DNA of 64,000 nt, from NCBI RefSeq assembly GCF_000715075.1, contig NC_134101.1, positions 27,892,822 through 27,956,821 of the forward strand. Direction: 5' to 3'. This document shows positions 34,316-47,400 of the stretch, piece after piece. The position numbers and the translations under genes are program-made. The stretch comes from Nicotiana tabacum (Eukaryota; Streptophyta; Magnoliopsida; Solanales; Solanaceae). The notes beneath the pieces are model-generated. The model saw only the letters and a program-made list of their open reading frames with translations, made no database searches and was not told the origin of the DNA. The stretch's first letter is position 1. Each line of letters opens with the position of its first letter.

Positions 34316-34675
34316 CCAAGTTTGTCACTTTGCAGGATTAAATAGAAAAAAAAAACATTTGTAGAGAGACTAGGTTTACTTCCATTTGTAAAGGGGGAGA
34401 TTATAATTTGGAAGGATTTTTAAAAAAGGAAAAGAATTTAAATGATGGCATAAAAAAGAGACGTACCATGGAATTTTGACCGAATTAATTGGATTAATCG
34501 TCTGATAAACTTGAATATATAGAAAGATTATACACGAAAGAAAAGGATATTAGGATTTTTGGGAGTGACAACTTATTTTAAAAACTGTTCACTGATACTT
34601 GCAATTTGCAAAATTGTATGTTTGGCTCATTTAACAAAACAAAACATATAGCCATTCCCCATTCATGTGGGGGAT
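34316..34675. other. Short spacer between two retroelements
   Basis: AT-rich, no gene. Its last 30 bases (34646-34675, atatagccattccccattca then tgtgggggat) almost repeat the bases just before the copia 3' LTR at 40218-40247. Confidence 0.7.
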
Positions 34676-35560
34676 TGTTGAGGTTTTAATTTTTAAGATG
34701 AAATAGTCTTAAAATGAGGGTGAATGGGAAATGGAGGGAAAATAAAATTTTTGAGTAAAAATTTTAAGTTTCCCCCTCTTGACAATGAGACATTGTCCCA
34801 TATTGGAAGAGGAAGAGATTTTTGGTGGGTATATATATAATTGCTCTTCTTGTAGCTCTTAAAGAGTTAAGAAGAAAGCAAGCCTCGCGCAGTCGTCGTC
34901 GTCGCTCGCTCGGCTCCGGCTACGGCTACGGCTTCGGCTTCGGCTTCGGTGGACCAAATTTATTTGTTAATAGTAAATATTAACGTAAGATTATCCGCAT
35001 TTGTAACGGATATTTTTCAATCCGTGTATTGACCATTTGGCAGCCACCTAATGCTCTTCCCACCATGAATGTGCTTGCTCCACAAACATGAATGTGCTTG
35101 CTCCACCATGGAGGGTGAATGTTTGGTCTTCTTCAACACTGGCTGCTATATATATGTGCAGCAGATGTTGAAGAAATACACTCAACACTCAACACACAAT
35201 TCGCTCAACAGATTTGGCTATACATTGCACTCCTTCCTCTCAGCATTTCCATACGATTTTCTGAGTATCTACTCCTTCGTTCTGTATTGTTTTAACTTCA
35301 AACAAAGCAATTGTAAGTGTGATTTGCTAACGAACTTTGTGTTCGCTGAAACACTGGGGTTTGAAGTACCGCTACACCAGTGTGTGATTCGTTCTATCCT
35401 GGGAGGAAATAATCCATTACCTTGGGTACTAGGAGGGGATTAAATTTCTTAAGGAAACACTGTGAATTCAGTGGACTCGAATTAATTACTGTTTCATTAC
35501 GCTAACTTATATTTTGTAGAATTATTATTTACAAATACAGCAATATTGGCGGGACTAACA
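34676..35560 (+). repeat. 5' LTR of the copia element
   Basis: 885 bp. Contains a probable TATA box gggtatatatataattgctc (34826-34845), a tcgtcgtcg / ggcttc simple-repeat block (about 34895-34950), and the segment gattaaatttcttaag (35436-35451) complementary to the bases just beyond the LTR. Confidence 0.93.
34828..34842 (+). promoter_or_regulatory. Probable TATA box of the copia LTR promoter
   Basis: gtatatatataattg; the same block is kept in the 3' LTR near 40400. A leader rich in agctcttaaagagttaagaa follows (itself a small dyad). Confidence 0.6.
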
Positions 35561-35562
35561 AT

Positions 35563-35577
35563 CTTAAGAAATTTAAT
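35563..35577 (+). promoter_or_regulatory. Non-canonical primer-site region, self-complementary to the LTR
   Basis: The bases after the LTR are at, then cttaagaaatttaat, not the usual tggtatcagagc. The 15 bases are a perfect reverse complement of attaaatttcttaag at 35437-35451 inside the LTR. The two-base spacer matches normal LTR-PBS spacing. Confidence 0.5.
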
Positions 35578-35763
35578 ATTTATTTCTGTATTTGTGTTAT
35601 TCTTATTATTCTACAAACTAAAAACCTTTGTGGTTTTGTGTACTCCCGTTTTGGAGAGTAAAGCCTTCGTGGCGTTTTGTTGGAAATTAAAATCTACGTG
35701 ATTTTTACTCCAGTTTTAAAACGTTTATTAAACATTTTTTTGTGTCATTCTTTTACAGAAAAA

Positions 35764-38700
35764 ATGACGACTGAAAGCGAAAACCAAGCTATTCCGATGG
35801 TGACTGCCAATGCATCGACAAGCCGAACACCGGCGTTGGCACCGGCAGAAAAACTCGAAAAACTTTCCGGGATTGATTTCAAGCGCTGGCAGCAGAAGAT
35901 GTTCTTCTACTTAACTACGTTATGTCTACAGAAGTTCATCAAGGAAGATGTTCCTGATCTGCCAGATAAAACTCCAGAGAATGAACGCTTTCTCGTGATT
36001 GAAGCGTGGAAGCATTCTGATTTTTTATGCAAGAATTATATTCTTAGCGGACTGGACGATAATCTGTATAATGTATACAGTAGCGTGGAGACGTCAAAAG
36101 AATTGTGGAATGCGCTTGAAAAGAAATATAAAACTGAAGATGCCGGGATGAAAAAATTCGTTGCCGCAAAATTTTTGGACTACAAAATGGTAGATAGTAA
36201 GTCTGTTATTACCCAAGTCCAGGAATTGCAAGTGATTATTCATGATCTACTCGCTGAAGGTCTTGTCATCAACGAAGCATTCCAAGTAGCAGCAATGATT
36301 GAGAAGTTGCCTCCGTTGTGGAAGGACTTCAAAAATTATTTGAAACACAAACGAAAGGAAATGTCCCTTGAAGATCTCATTGTTCGGTTGAGAATCAAAG
36401 AGGACAATAAAGCTGCTAAAAGGAGAGGCCGTGGAAATTCAACAATAATGGGAGCAAATATTGTTGAAGATAACAAAAAGAGGAAGAAGGCTTCTGGTCC
36501 GAAATACAACCCAAGCAAGAAGCGGTTCAGTGAAAACTGCTACAACTGTGGAAAAATCGAACACAAATCTACGGAGTGTCGTGCTCCGAAGAAAGACAAG
36601 AAAAGGGGTCAAGCAAATATGGTAGTAAAGCATGATGATGTTGATAACTTGTGTGCCATGCTTTCTGAATATAACTTGGTGGGAAATCCTAAACTGTGGT
36701 GGTTTGATTCAGGAGCCACTCGCCATGTTTGTGCAGTTAGAGAAGCTTTTGCTACTTATGCTCCTGCTGGACCCGGAGAGACAGTTTATATGGGAAATGC
36801 TTCAACAACAAAAGTTGAAGGATATGGGAAGATATTTCTGAAAATGACTTCTGGCAAGGTCATGACTTTGAACAATGTCCTTCATGTTCCCGAAATGAGA
36901 AAGAATTTAGTCTCTACTGGACTTCTTGTTAAGCACGGTTTTAAGTGCGTTTTTGTGTCCAACAAGGTTGTCATTAGTAAGAATGAAATATTTGTAGGAA
37001 AAGGTTACCTCACTGAGGGTCTTTTCAATCTGAATGTAATGGTTGTGGAAAACAATAATAATATTTCAGCTTCTTCTTACTTACTTGAGTCAAATGATTT
37101 ATGGCATGTACGTTTGGGTCATGTCAATTATAAAACCTTGCGGAAAATGATTAACTTGGAAGTACTGCCCAAGTTTGAATGCGAAAAATTAAAATGTCAA
37201 ACATGTGTGAAATCTAAGTATGTTAAACATCCTTATAAGTCAGTTGAAAGGAATTCAAATCCTTTAGACTTAATTCACACAGATATTTGTGACATGAAGT
37301 CAATACCATCTCGCGGTGGAAAGAAGTATTTCATAACTTTTATTGACGATGGTACTCGATATTGCTATGTTTACTTACTGAATAGTAAAGATGAAGCAAT
37401 AGACGCATTCAGGCAATACAAAAATGAAGTTGAAACGCAACTTAACAAGAAAGTAAAAATAATAAGAAGTGATAAGGGTGGTGAATATGAATCTTCTTTT
37501 GAATAAATATGTTTAGAATATGGAATTATTCATCAAACAACAGCCCCTTGCACGCCCCAATCTAATGGGATTGTGGAAAGAAAGAATCGCACATTAAAGG
37601 AGATGATGAATGCGTTGTTGATAAGTTCTGGATTACCACAGAACTTGTGGGGGAAAGCCATTCTTACGGCTAATCGAATATTAAATCGAGTGCCCCATAG
37701 CAAAACACAATCCATTCCATATGAAAAATGGAAAGGAAGGAAGCCCAACTTGAATTATTTTAAAGTGTGGGGGTGTTTGGTAAAAGTGCAAGTTCCTAAA
37801 CCCAAAAGGGTAAAGATAGGACCGAAAACCGTTGATTGTGTTTTCATAGGATATGCGACAAATAGTAAAGCATATCGATTTCTGGTTCATAAATCAGAAA
37901 ATCCCGACATTCATAATAATACGGTTATAGAATCAGATAATGCTGAGTTCTTTGAAAATATATATCCGTATAAAAAGGAATGTGAGCCGTTTGGTGAAGG
38001 ATCTAAACGACCTCGGGAAGAAACAAAAGAAAGTACATGTAATCAGGAGAATCCAAGACGTAGTAAACGTCAAAGAACGTCTACTTCATTTGGACCAAAT
38101 TTTGTGACTTTCTTATTGGAGAATGAGCCTCAAACATTTAAAGAAGCTATGACTTCTTCGGAATCATTGTTTTGGAAAGAGGCAGTCAATAGTGAAATAG
38201 AATTCATATTGAACAACCATACATGGGAATTGGTTGATCTTCCTCCTGGAAATAAACCTTTGGGTTCTAAATGGATTTTTAAGAGAAAAATCAAAAATGA
38301 TGGCACTATTGATAAATTCAAGGCAAGACTCGTAGTCAAAGGGTATAGACAACGAGAAGGTCTAGACTACTTTGATACATACTCTCCAGTTACAAGAATT
38401 ACGTCCATACAGATGTTAGTAGCATTAGCTGCAGTGTATGGTCTTGAAATTCATCAAATGGATGTTAAGACGGCCTTCTTAAATGGAGAGTTGGAGGAAG
38501 AAATTTACATGGAACAACCTGAAGGGTTTGTGGTTCCAGGTAAAGAAAAGAAGGTATGTAGACTTGTTAAGTCTCTTTACGGACTAAAACAAGCACCCAA
38601 ACAATGGCATGCGAAATTTGACCAAACAATGTTGTCAAATGGTTTTAAGATAAATGAATGTGATAAATGTGTGTACATTAAAAATGTTCCAAATCACATA

Positions 38701-39691
38701 GTCATTGTTTGCCTATATGTGGATGATATGCTGATAATGAGTAATGACATTGCCAACATAAATGCTACTAAGCGTATGCTCAATAGCAAGTTTGATATGA
38801 AAGACTTGGGAGTTGCTGATTTAATTCTGGGAATTAAGATCCATAAGACTCCTCAAGGTCTGGCATTGTCACAATCTCATTATATTAAGACAGTACTTGA
38901 AAAATTCAAGCACTTGGGCTTTAAAGTTGCAAAGACTCTAATTGACGTGAATCTTGCATTAGCAAAGAATAAAGGCCAAAGCATATCACAATTGGATTAT
39001 GCTCGTGTATTGGGATGCTTAATGTATATCATGAATTGTACACGACCAGATATAGCTTGTGCTATAAGTAAACCGAGTCGATATACGAGCAATCCAGGCC
39101 AATCTCATTGGATGGCAATGAAACGAGTTTTGGGATATTTAGAAACATACCCAGAACTTTGACTTGCACTACAGTAAATTCCCTGCGGTGATTGAGGGAT
39201 ACTGTGATGCAAATTGGATCACCGGTTCAACTGATTCTAAGTCCACGAGTGGATATGTATTCACTATTGGTGGAGGAGCGGTATCTTAGAAGTCGTCCAA
39301 ACAAACATGTATTGCCCGCTCTACAATGGAGGCTGAATTCATAGCCTTAGATAAAGCTGGTGAAGAAGCTGAATGGCTCCGAAATTTCTTGGAAGACATT
39401 CCATTTTGGCCCAAACCGTTGGCACCAATATGCATATATTGTGATAGTCAAGCGGCAATTGGAAGGGCTGGGAGCGTTATGTATAACGGTAAATCTCGTC
39501 ATATACGACGAAGACATAAAACCGTTAGGCAATTACTCTCTAGAGGAATTATCACGATTGAATATGTAAAGTCAAGTGATAATGTGCCGGATCCACTTAC
39601 AAAAGGCTTAACTAGAGAGGTAGTTGAGAAATCATCAAGGGGAATGGGGCTATGGCCGAAAACAAGTCATTGTGGCGGTAACTCTACCTAG
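35764..39691 (+). pseudogene. Gag-Pol of the copia element, three lesions
   Basis: ATG at 35764 (MTTESENQAIP). Domains in order: gag (UBN2-like, 35880-36450), zinc knuckle CYNCGKIEHKSTEC (36538-36580), protease WWFDSGATRHV (about 36700), the pre-integrase motif LWHVRLGHVNYKTLRK (about 37100), integrase (LIHTDICD, FIDDGTRY, RSDKGGEYE, then IVERKNR), reverse transcriptase (HQMDVKTAFLNGEL; YVDDMLIM near 38716) and RNase H (YCDANW, 39200; IYCDSQAA, 39437). Lesions: in-frame TAA at 37504-37506 between the second Asp and the Glu of the integrase core; a one-base frameshift at about 39140-39146; TAG at about 39287 in a usual Trp position. Everything else reads through. Longest open pieces are 35677-37506, 37573-39162 and 39326-39691. 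Confidence 0.92.
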
Positions 39692-40247
39692 AAGACTGGA
39701 GATCCCAAGATCTAGGTTCAAGGAGATCAAACAAAGTCATTAATGACGGTTCAACATTGTCAAATAAAATTTTAGTCTGTTCTCGTGATGAGACAATGTT
39801 CAGTACCAAGGATAAAGCATTAAGGCTTTTTAATGATTTCTAAATTTGATACGGGGTATATCAAATAGTGTATCTACAGGATGACACGTTTAGGAATCAC
39901 CTATGTAAGTGTGAAGTGTTAGCCGCTTTAAGGAGAACTTTGTAAGGCCAGTTCTCTACGCACTTATGAAACCAGGCGGTGTTCATGGCTGAAACGAACA
40001 CAACAATGAGAACCAAAGAAGGTTAAGGGTTGATTGTGTGACTTATGGTTGTCTAGGTATACACCAAAGATCGACGGTTCAAAGATATCAAATCCACCGA
40101 TTGACCGAGTATATCCGACATAAGTTTACTACGGAAAGTTCAAAGGGAAACCTACTTATCCAGATGCGATTAATCCTTACTTGTAAATCACACAGTTTTT
40201 TCATGCATACTTCCGTGATATAGCCATTCCTCATTCATGTGGGGGAT
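39692..40247 (+). other. 3' untranslated region and polypurine tract of the copia element
   Basis: Non-coding. It ends in gtgggggat (40239-40247) against the 3' LTR, the expected plus-strand primer. Confidence 0.75.
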
Positions 40248-41236
40248 TGTTGAGGTTTTAATTTTTAAGATGAAATAGTCTTAAAATGAGGGTGAATGGG
40301 AAATGGAGGAAAAATAAAATTTTTGAGTAAAATTTTAAGTTTTCCCCTCTTGACAATGAGACATTGTCCCATATTGGAAGAGGAAGAGATTTTTGGTGGG
40401 TATATATATAATTGCTCTTCATGTAGCTCTTAAAGAGTTAAGAAGAAAGCAAGCCTCGCGCCGTCGTCGCTCGCTCGCTCGCTCGGCTCGGCTTCGGCTA
40501 CGGCTACAGCTACGGCTTCGGCTTCGGCTTCGGCTTCGGCTTCGGATTTGGATTCGGATTTGGATTCGGATTTGGTCAAATGATCGATTGATTGATTAAT
40601 TTTTTGGACCAAATTTATTTGTTAATAGTAAATATTAACGTAAGATTATCCGCATTTGTAACGGATATTTTTCAATCCGTGTATTGACCATTTGGCAGCC
40701 GCTTAATGCTCTTCCCCCCATGAATGTGCTTGCTCCACAAATATGAATGTGCTTGCTCCACGAACAAGCTAATGCTTGCTCCACCATGGAGGGTGGACGT
40801 TTGGTCTTCTTCAACACTGGCTGCTATATATATGTGCAGCAGATGTTGAAGAAATACACTCAACACTCAACACAATTCGCTCAACAGATTTGGCTATACA
40901 TTGCACTCCTTCCTCTCAGCATTTCCATACGATTTTCTGAGTATCTACTCCTTCGTTCTGCATTGTTTTAACTTCAAACAAAGCAATTGTAAGTGTGATT
41001 TGCTACCGAACTTTGTGTTCGCTGAAACACTGGGGTTTGAAGTACCGCTACACCAGTGTGTGATTCGTTCTATCCTGGGAGGAAATAATCCATTACCTTG
41101 GGTACTAGGAGGGGATTAAATTTCTTAAGGAAACACTGTGAATTCAGTGGGCTCGAATTAATTACTGTTTCATTACGCTAACTTATATTTTGTAGAATTA
41201 TTATTTACAAATACAGCAATATTGGCGGGACTAACA
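40248..41236 (+). repeat. 3' LTR of the copia element
   Basis: 989 bp, about 100 bp longer than the 5' LTR because the simple-repeat block at about 40460-40600 is expanded (ctcgctcg; ggcttcggcttc; ggatttggattcggatttgg) together with a gattgattgatt stretch. The rest matches closely. Confidence 0.93.
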
Positions 41237-41241
41237 GTTAT

Positions 41242-44200
41242 TAAATGAAAGCAACCATTGTATGACTTAAAATAATTCAACCATCCAAACATAAGATTGT
41301 TTTTTTCTAAAGATTGTTTCAAAAATCATGTACGGATTCTGGTTGACGTTGAGTCAGCCTTCTCTTTCTCAATTTTTTTAAATAAATAAAATAAAGAATG
41401 AAATAGCCAAATATTATGTACGGATTATATATATAAGATTATCTACGAATAGGTTAATTCTCTGCTTCCACAAATAAAGGATTTGCATAGCTTACTTTTT
41501 TAAAGAAAATGTTCTTGTTTTTACGGAAATCGATGATATCAAGGCGATTCGATTTCATACTAATATAGTAGTATAGGAACTGTTCCAATTTCTTCGGTGA
41601 AGTTATAACTCGAGAAATTTTGCTTCATAGGAGAGAAAAAGATTTCTGGTAAACTGTCCAAACAGTAAGCATTTCTTGGATTCCAGCTGAAGGTTTTGTC
41701 TTGAGTCTTGACTGCATTGAGGCAAAATCAAATTCGAAAAAGCATTAGAAAACATTTTGGTCACTTTGTCAATACACAAACTCAGCAGCATTAGAAAACA
41801 AGAAGAACAAGACATAATTGATCAACTCCACCACCACATGGTTTCTACGAATCAAAACAAAAACAGAAATCATATGTCGACCATATATGTTCTTTTTTAG
41901 TGTGTGTCTGTGTGTGTCAATATCAGGCAGTTGATTTTTTCCATTGACACTTCTCTTGCTAGCTTTTTTTGTGCAGATTTGACGTCACAGCTAATTTGAG
42001 CTTGTAATCTATGAAACATTAATCTGGGCATCCTTGACCATTTCAGACAATACCGTACTAAATGGGGTTTGATAGTTTCACCAAGTGGCAAAGACACATT
42101 CCTTAGGCATGTGTCACCTGATGGTATCGCTTCGCGAATTTTTTATTTTTTTTGTATAAATAATATTTACAAAATATGTATATGTACATTATTCTTATGC
42201 CACTCGAAAATGGTAGTATAAAGTATATAATAATTTATGACATAAGGTTATAAAACTATGAAATCAAACCGGGTAAAAGTTAAATTGTGACCATAAATCA
42301 AACACTAGCTTCAATAAATACTGAGTGTAGTGTACCACTAATTTCACCATTCTGGTATAGACTCACATCACTCCTATCAAATCATTTTCTCAACCTATAT
42401 ATTGAGACAACTTCACGTTGCTACCCTCTCTCTTAAGTCTTCTTTGATTGGATGGGAAGAAGCATTATATCGTCCCACATTTAATCTAGAACTTTTTGTT
42501 CTTTTGGCCAAAACTTATAGTAGTAATACTTTATATATAAAATCTTAATTCTAGAAGATCTCCTTGCCATTGTTATCAAAAGAGGTTCTTCAATATTCGT
42601 AATAGTGGACATTTAAAGGTAATTATAGAATTCTGTCAGGTAATTTTGATTAGTGAATAAAATAGTTTAAAGTGATTTTCTTTTTCTTTTTTTTATTCTC
42701 TCTTTTCATGTGAGTTCGCAATTGGCACAAGATTTACATGCATATTAATAAGCTCGGACTGAAACCCACAATCTATATCTATATCTATATTATTATAAAA
42801 GCATGAATACAATGCCAGTTTACAAAAATAACTTTATAATATTATGCATAATAACTCACAATAAAAGGACATAACTGGAATTCTAGATATTAGCCTTGTA
42901 ATCCTATTAGTTTTAGAATATAACACTACACGTTAGGAATCCTACATAATTACCTTTAGGAATACTATTTGTATAATTAATATCGGGCATAGACATATAA
43001 TACTACATGTTATCATGTAAACCTAATACTTTTAGGAACACGTTAGGTTTCCTTTTAGTATAATTACTTTCAGGATAGACACATATTTTTAGTCATGTAA
43101 TCCTATTACTTTTAGGATATACTTCTTAAAAAATTCTATTACTAATTTTTAGAAAAGGAGAGCCTATATATTATATCACGAATAAAATATTGATAGACCA
43201 AAATAACCCTAAAATATGAAACAGAAGAACCCATAAAGAAATGACATAACTGTAATAACTAATTTTTTTGGATTACAATACCTTATATGTTAGCTTTTTA
43301 ATATATAAGATTTTAAAATTAATAATTTTTTGTCTATTAAATTCTTCTTAACAATATGTAGGAAGGTTTAATAAAATTAATTTCATAAGAATCCTCTGTA
43401 TTGGAACTACATTACCACTTCATGATGTCTGATACCAAGAAATAATAAAAGTAATGTTAAATGGACTGCATAAAGCGTGTAAATTGAGAAAAAAATCCCC
43501 ATGTATATTTTTATCTTATATTTGAACTATTTTCCTACTCAAACAATATTGTTTTAATTTTTTGTATAATATTGAAAAATATACGCAATTACTAAATAAT
43601 AACTAAGAAAATATTTAAGAATATAAATGTGTGAGAAAGAGAAAGAAAAATATTTGATAAGAATCAATACCACTAATGATTTTGTAAATATAAAGATCTA
43701 AAAGTGGAACGCTAGATCGATCTTTTTACTCTTTGAAAATAAAATTTATGTGAGGATAAAATTATAATTAAGATTAAATATTCAAAATAAAAGATAAACT
43801 AATATTATGAATTTTAATGAACATAAAATAAATTATTCTTTATGTTAAGACCAAATAATTAATTCTAGCTAGAGAATCCAATTCAATTATTTTTTAAATT
43901 TATCATATGAGTAAAACTATATTTTAAGTTAAAAACAAAATCTTAGGTACATAGATTTATTTCATAAAAAAAGCGTTAAAGATTAAAAATATTATTAGAA
44001 CACAAAGTAAAAAATGTTAGTACAATATTAAGAATCAAAAAGCCATACAAGTGTCCGAGGAAGCACAATCAAAGCTAAATCTTGAACAAGAACAAGCTTT
44101 CTAGACTATATTATAAAGAGTCGACTCTAGTATAGCGGGATTATCCTTTGTAGATGCCTTCGATGGAATCTAAATAATATTCGGTGCCAATTACTTGCAA

Positions 44201-44438
44201 ATATCAGATCAAGAGGCTTGATACTATCAGCAATAATAGCAAGTGGTGTACCAACAATGATTTTTTTATGAGACCACTAACTTTAGATTCGATACACCTC
44301 TTCAAATAATTGAAATAACCATCACAAATATATCAAAGTTGCAATAATGTTAAAATTACGAGCAGTCTGTGTATGTGCCTATAGTTACATTTCTCTTTTT
44401 CGATTCAAAATTCTCGAAGGTTTTCTCAATTATCAACA
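41242..44438. other. AT-rich intergenic DNA, no gene recognised
   Basis: Only chance ORFs under 71 codons. A stretch from about 42770 begins tctatatctatattattata then aaagcatgaatacaa and is followed by several related blocks (tgtaatcctatta.ttttagga at about 42896, 43010 and 43097). That start resembles plant Helitron ends as I remember them, but no 3' hairpin with CTRR end was fixed. Nothing else was recognised. Confidence 0.5.
42770..43330 (+). mobile_element. Possible Helitron-like non-autonomous element
   Basis: The opening (TC followed by an AT-rich tract and aaagca(t/c)gaa) and internal repeats around ataactgnaat suggest a small non-autonomous element. The boundaries are guesses and no coding sequence is present. 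Confidence 0.25.
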
Positions 44439-47400
44439 ATGTCGATTCATGAAGAAGATGTTGATACTCAGTTCACATCTCTAAATGCAGCTCAATCAGC
44501 CAATCAGGTTAATCATCATCATCCTCTGTACATACATCCATCTGATACGCAAGGTTCGCTCCTTATCTCTATTCAATTACAAGAATTTGAGAACTACTCG
44601 ATCTGGAGTAGATCATTGAAAATTGTATTGCATGGCAAAAATAAATTAGGATTTGTTCTAGGCACCTGCAAAAAGTAACTATGATGTTAGCTTTCATGAA
44701 CTATGGGATAGATGTAATGCAATAGTGCTTGTGTGGATCATGAATACAATATCTCCAAATCTACTTAGTACTGTAATATATGCATCAGATGCCTACATTG
44801 TGTGGGAAGATCTTAGGGAGATATTTGTCAAAGTAAATGCGTCTAGGGTAGCTTACTTGCATAAGGAAATAGCCTCACTAACACAAGGAGTATCCTCTGT
44901 ATCTGTATACTTTTCTCGACTAAGAGAACTTTGGGATGAATATGAAACATTAACTCCTTCTCCTACATGTGGTTGTCCTGAGTCAAAGAAGTATGTTGAG
45001 CACTACCAACTTCAAAAGCTCTATCAGTTTCTCACTGGGTTTAATGATTCATATGAAAATGCTAAGAATCAGGTGTTAATGACTAGACCACTACCTAATC
45101 TGAATCAAGCTTATGCTATGATTATCAATGTTGAAAGTCAGAAGATCAATAGAAAGGGTGTGTATGGCTGTAATGATGTTAATAAAGCTGATGCTATGAT
45201 GAGTAATAGACACTATAATAATAGTGGAGGTTTCAACAATAATGGATGCCCTACAAATACTGGATATACTAGGGGCTATAAGACTAAAAGCTCCTTCAAT
45301 AAGCCACCGATTTATTGTGAGTACTGCAGGTGCAAAGGACACACCAAGGAAAATTGCTTCAAGCTACATGGCTATCTGAGTGATTTCAAAAACAAGATGA
45401 GAGGAGGAAACTTCAATGCTTAGTACAACAATTTAAGCAACCATGAAAGTTAGCCTTCAGAAACACAAAGCAGCTCCTTGGGAAAATCTGCTCTCAGTTC
45501 CCCAGCTCAATTTTTTACTCTAGAACAATACCAACAAATCTTGCAGATGTTGAACAAAGGCAAGGATGCTGAACCTGTAGCCAATTCAGCAACTACAGGA
45601 ACAACATGTAGCATACATGCCTTTATGTCTACCTTGATAAATCATAAGTGGATAATAGATACCGGAGCATCTAATACATGGTGCATAGTCTAAACCTAAT
45701 AGATTCCTATAAAGAATTATCATAGGCATATAAAAACAAAGTATATCTACCCAAAAGTGAGAAGGTTACTATTACACATACTGGGATCTGTTCCCTTTTC
45801 AGAGATAAGAAGGTCCAGAACATATTACATATTCCAGAGTTCAAGTATAATCTACTCTCAGTCTCTAAGATCACAAAAGAACTAAGGTGTATGGTTGCAT
45901 TCTTTCATGATTTTTGTGTTTTTCAGGAGCTCTTCGGTGGGAAGGTCCTGGGGATTGGTAAAGAAGTACTTGGTCTCTATATTCTCAAGGCTGAAGACAT
46001 GCAATCTCCTGATCAACATTTATCACCAACTGTAAATACCATTGTTAGTAGTAAAAATAAGTGTTCTAGTGAGAGTAACATACAATCTTGCAATATGTTT
46101 TCCTTGTGGCATAAAAGATTAGGACATGCTCCTCTAAAGGTGGTACAAAAACTACATAGCTTACATGATTTGCATGTGACTGGTGATCATTGTACTGTGT
46201 GTCCCATTGCAAAGCAGTCAAGACTTCCTTTTCATCTTAGCTCTTCATGTTCTACTTCTGTCTTTGCTCTTGTGCATGCAGATGACTAGGGTCCATATAG
46301 GATTACTACTCATTATAGCAAAATATATTTCTTGACCTTGGTTGATGATCACTCAATGTATAATTGGATCTTTCTTCTAACCTCTAAAGTTGATACTATT
46401 GTAGCATTGAAAAACTTCTTAGCAATGGTTACAAATCAGTTCAAAACTTTAGTTAAATGTCTTAGAACAGATAATGGTACTGAATTCATGAATGACCAAG
46501 TGACTTCCTTATTGCAAAATCTTGGAATTCTTCATCAAAGCTCCTGTGTATACACACCTCAGCAGAATGGAACTGCTGAAAGAAAACACTGGTCAATTTT
46601 AGATATGGCTAGAGCACTTAGGTTTTAGGCCTATATACCTTTGAGATTTTGGGGTGAGTGTATGTCCACTGCATTTTATCTGCTGAACAGGTTACCTAAT
46701 GTCCATTTTCAAGGAAGGACTCCCTTTGAAGTATTATTTCAGAGAGTACCATCCATACAATATCTCAGAGTATTTGGAAGCTTGTGTTATACCACCAAAG
46801 TGCAGAAGGTAGACAAATTTAGTCCTAGAGCAGTCCCAGTAGTTCACATGGGGTACTCATCTTCTCAAAAGGGCTATGTCCTATATGATCTACATTCCAA
46901 AAAATTCTTTATGACCAGAGATGCTATGTTCAAGGAAGATATATTTCCCTTTAAGAACATGAAGTCTGGTGTTTCCTATCTATTCCCTATTCTTAAGTTC
47001 ACAGGTTCATCACCCACCTACAAGGGTGATCAACAGCCATCCTCTGACAACATTTCTTATACCACCCATCCATCTTCTCATACCTCTATCAGTGTTGATC
47101 ACTCAACATTTGTGCCTCCAGTGGTTTCTAATGAACACTCACCATCTCCTGCAGCACTCAGGAGGTCTTCCAGACCCTCTAAACCTCCTGTGTGGCTCAC
47201 TAATTATGTGGTCCAACCTAAGAAGTCCACTTGTCAATATCCAGTCTCACTGTATGTGTCTTATGACCAGCTCTCTCCTGTTTATCAAGCCTCTCTAGTT
47301 GCTTACTCTGCCATAGCTGAACCTAATTCCTTCAGTGAAGCCAGTGCTGATACCAAATGGGTGGAAGCTATGCAAGCTAAAATCTCAGCTTTGGAGGAAA

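Larger units (their letters stand above)
34676..41236 (+). mobile_element. Nearly intact Ty1/copia LTR retrotransposon
   Basis: LTRs at 34676-35560 and 40248-41236 start tgttgaggttttaattttta and end attggcgggactaaca. Between them is one Gag-Pol frame in copia order (gag, protease, integrase, reverse transcriptase, RNase H) with only one stop, one frameshift and one further stop. No matching 5-bp target copies were found (gggat on the left, gttat on the right), and the left flank carries a duplicated PPT. LTR sequences are very similar except for one expanded simple repeat, so the insertion is probably young. Confidence 0.93.

Noticed and set aside
34895..35443. A host gene in the region of ORF 35069-35443 and its twin at 40901-41119
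   Set aside because: The two are copies of the same LTR sequence.
42100..42480. Possible promoter or small gene in AT-rich DNA
   Set aside because: Nothing beyond base composition supports it.
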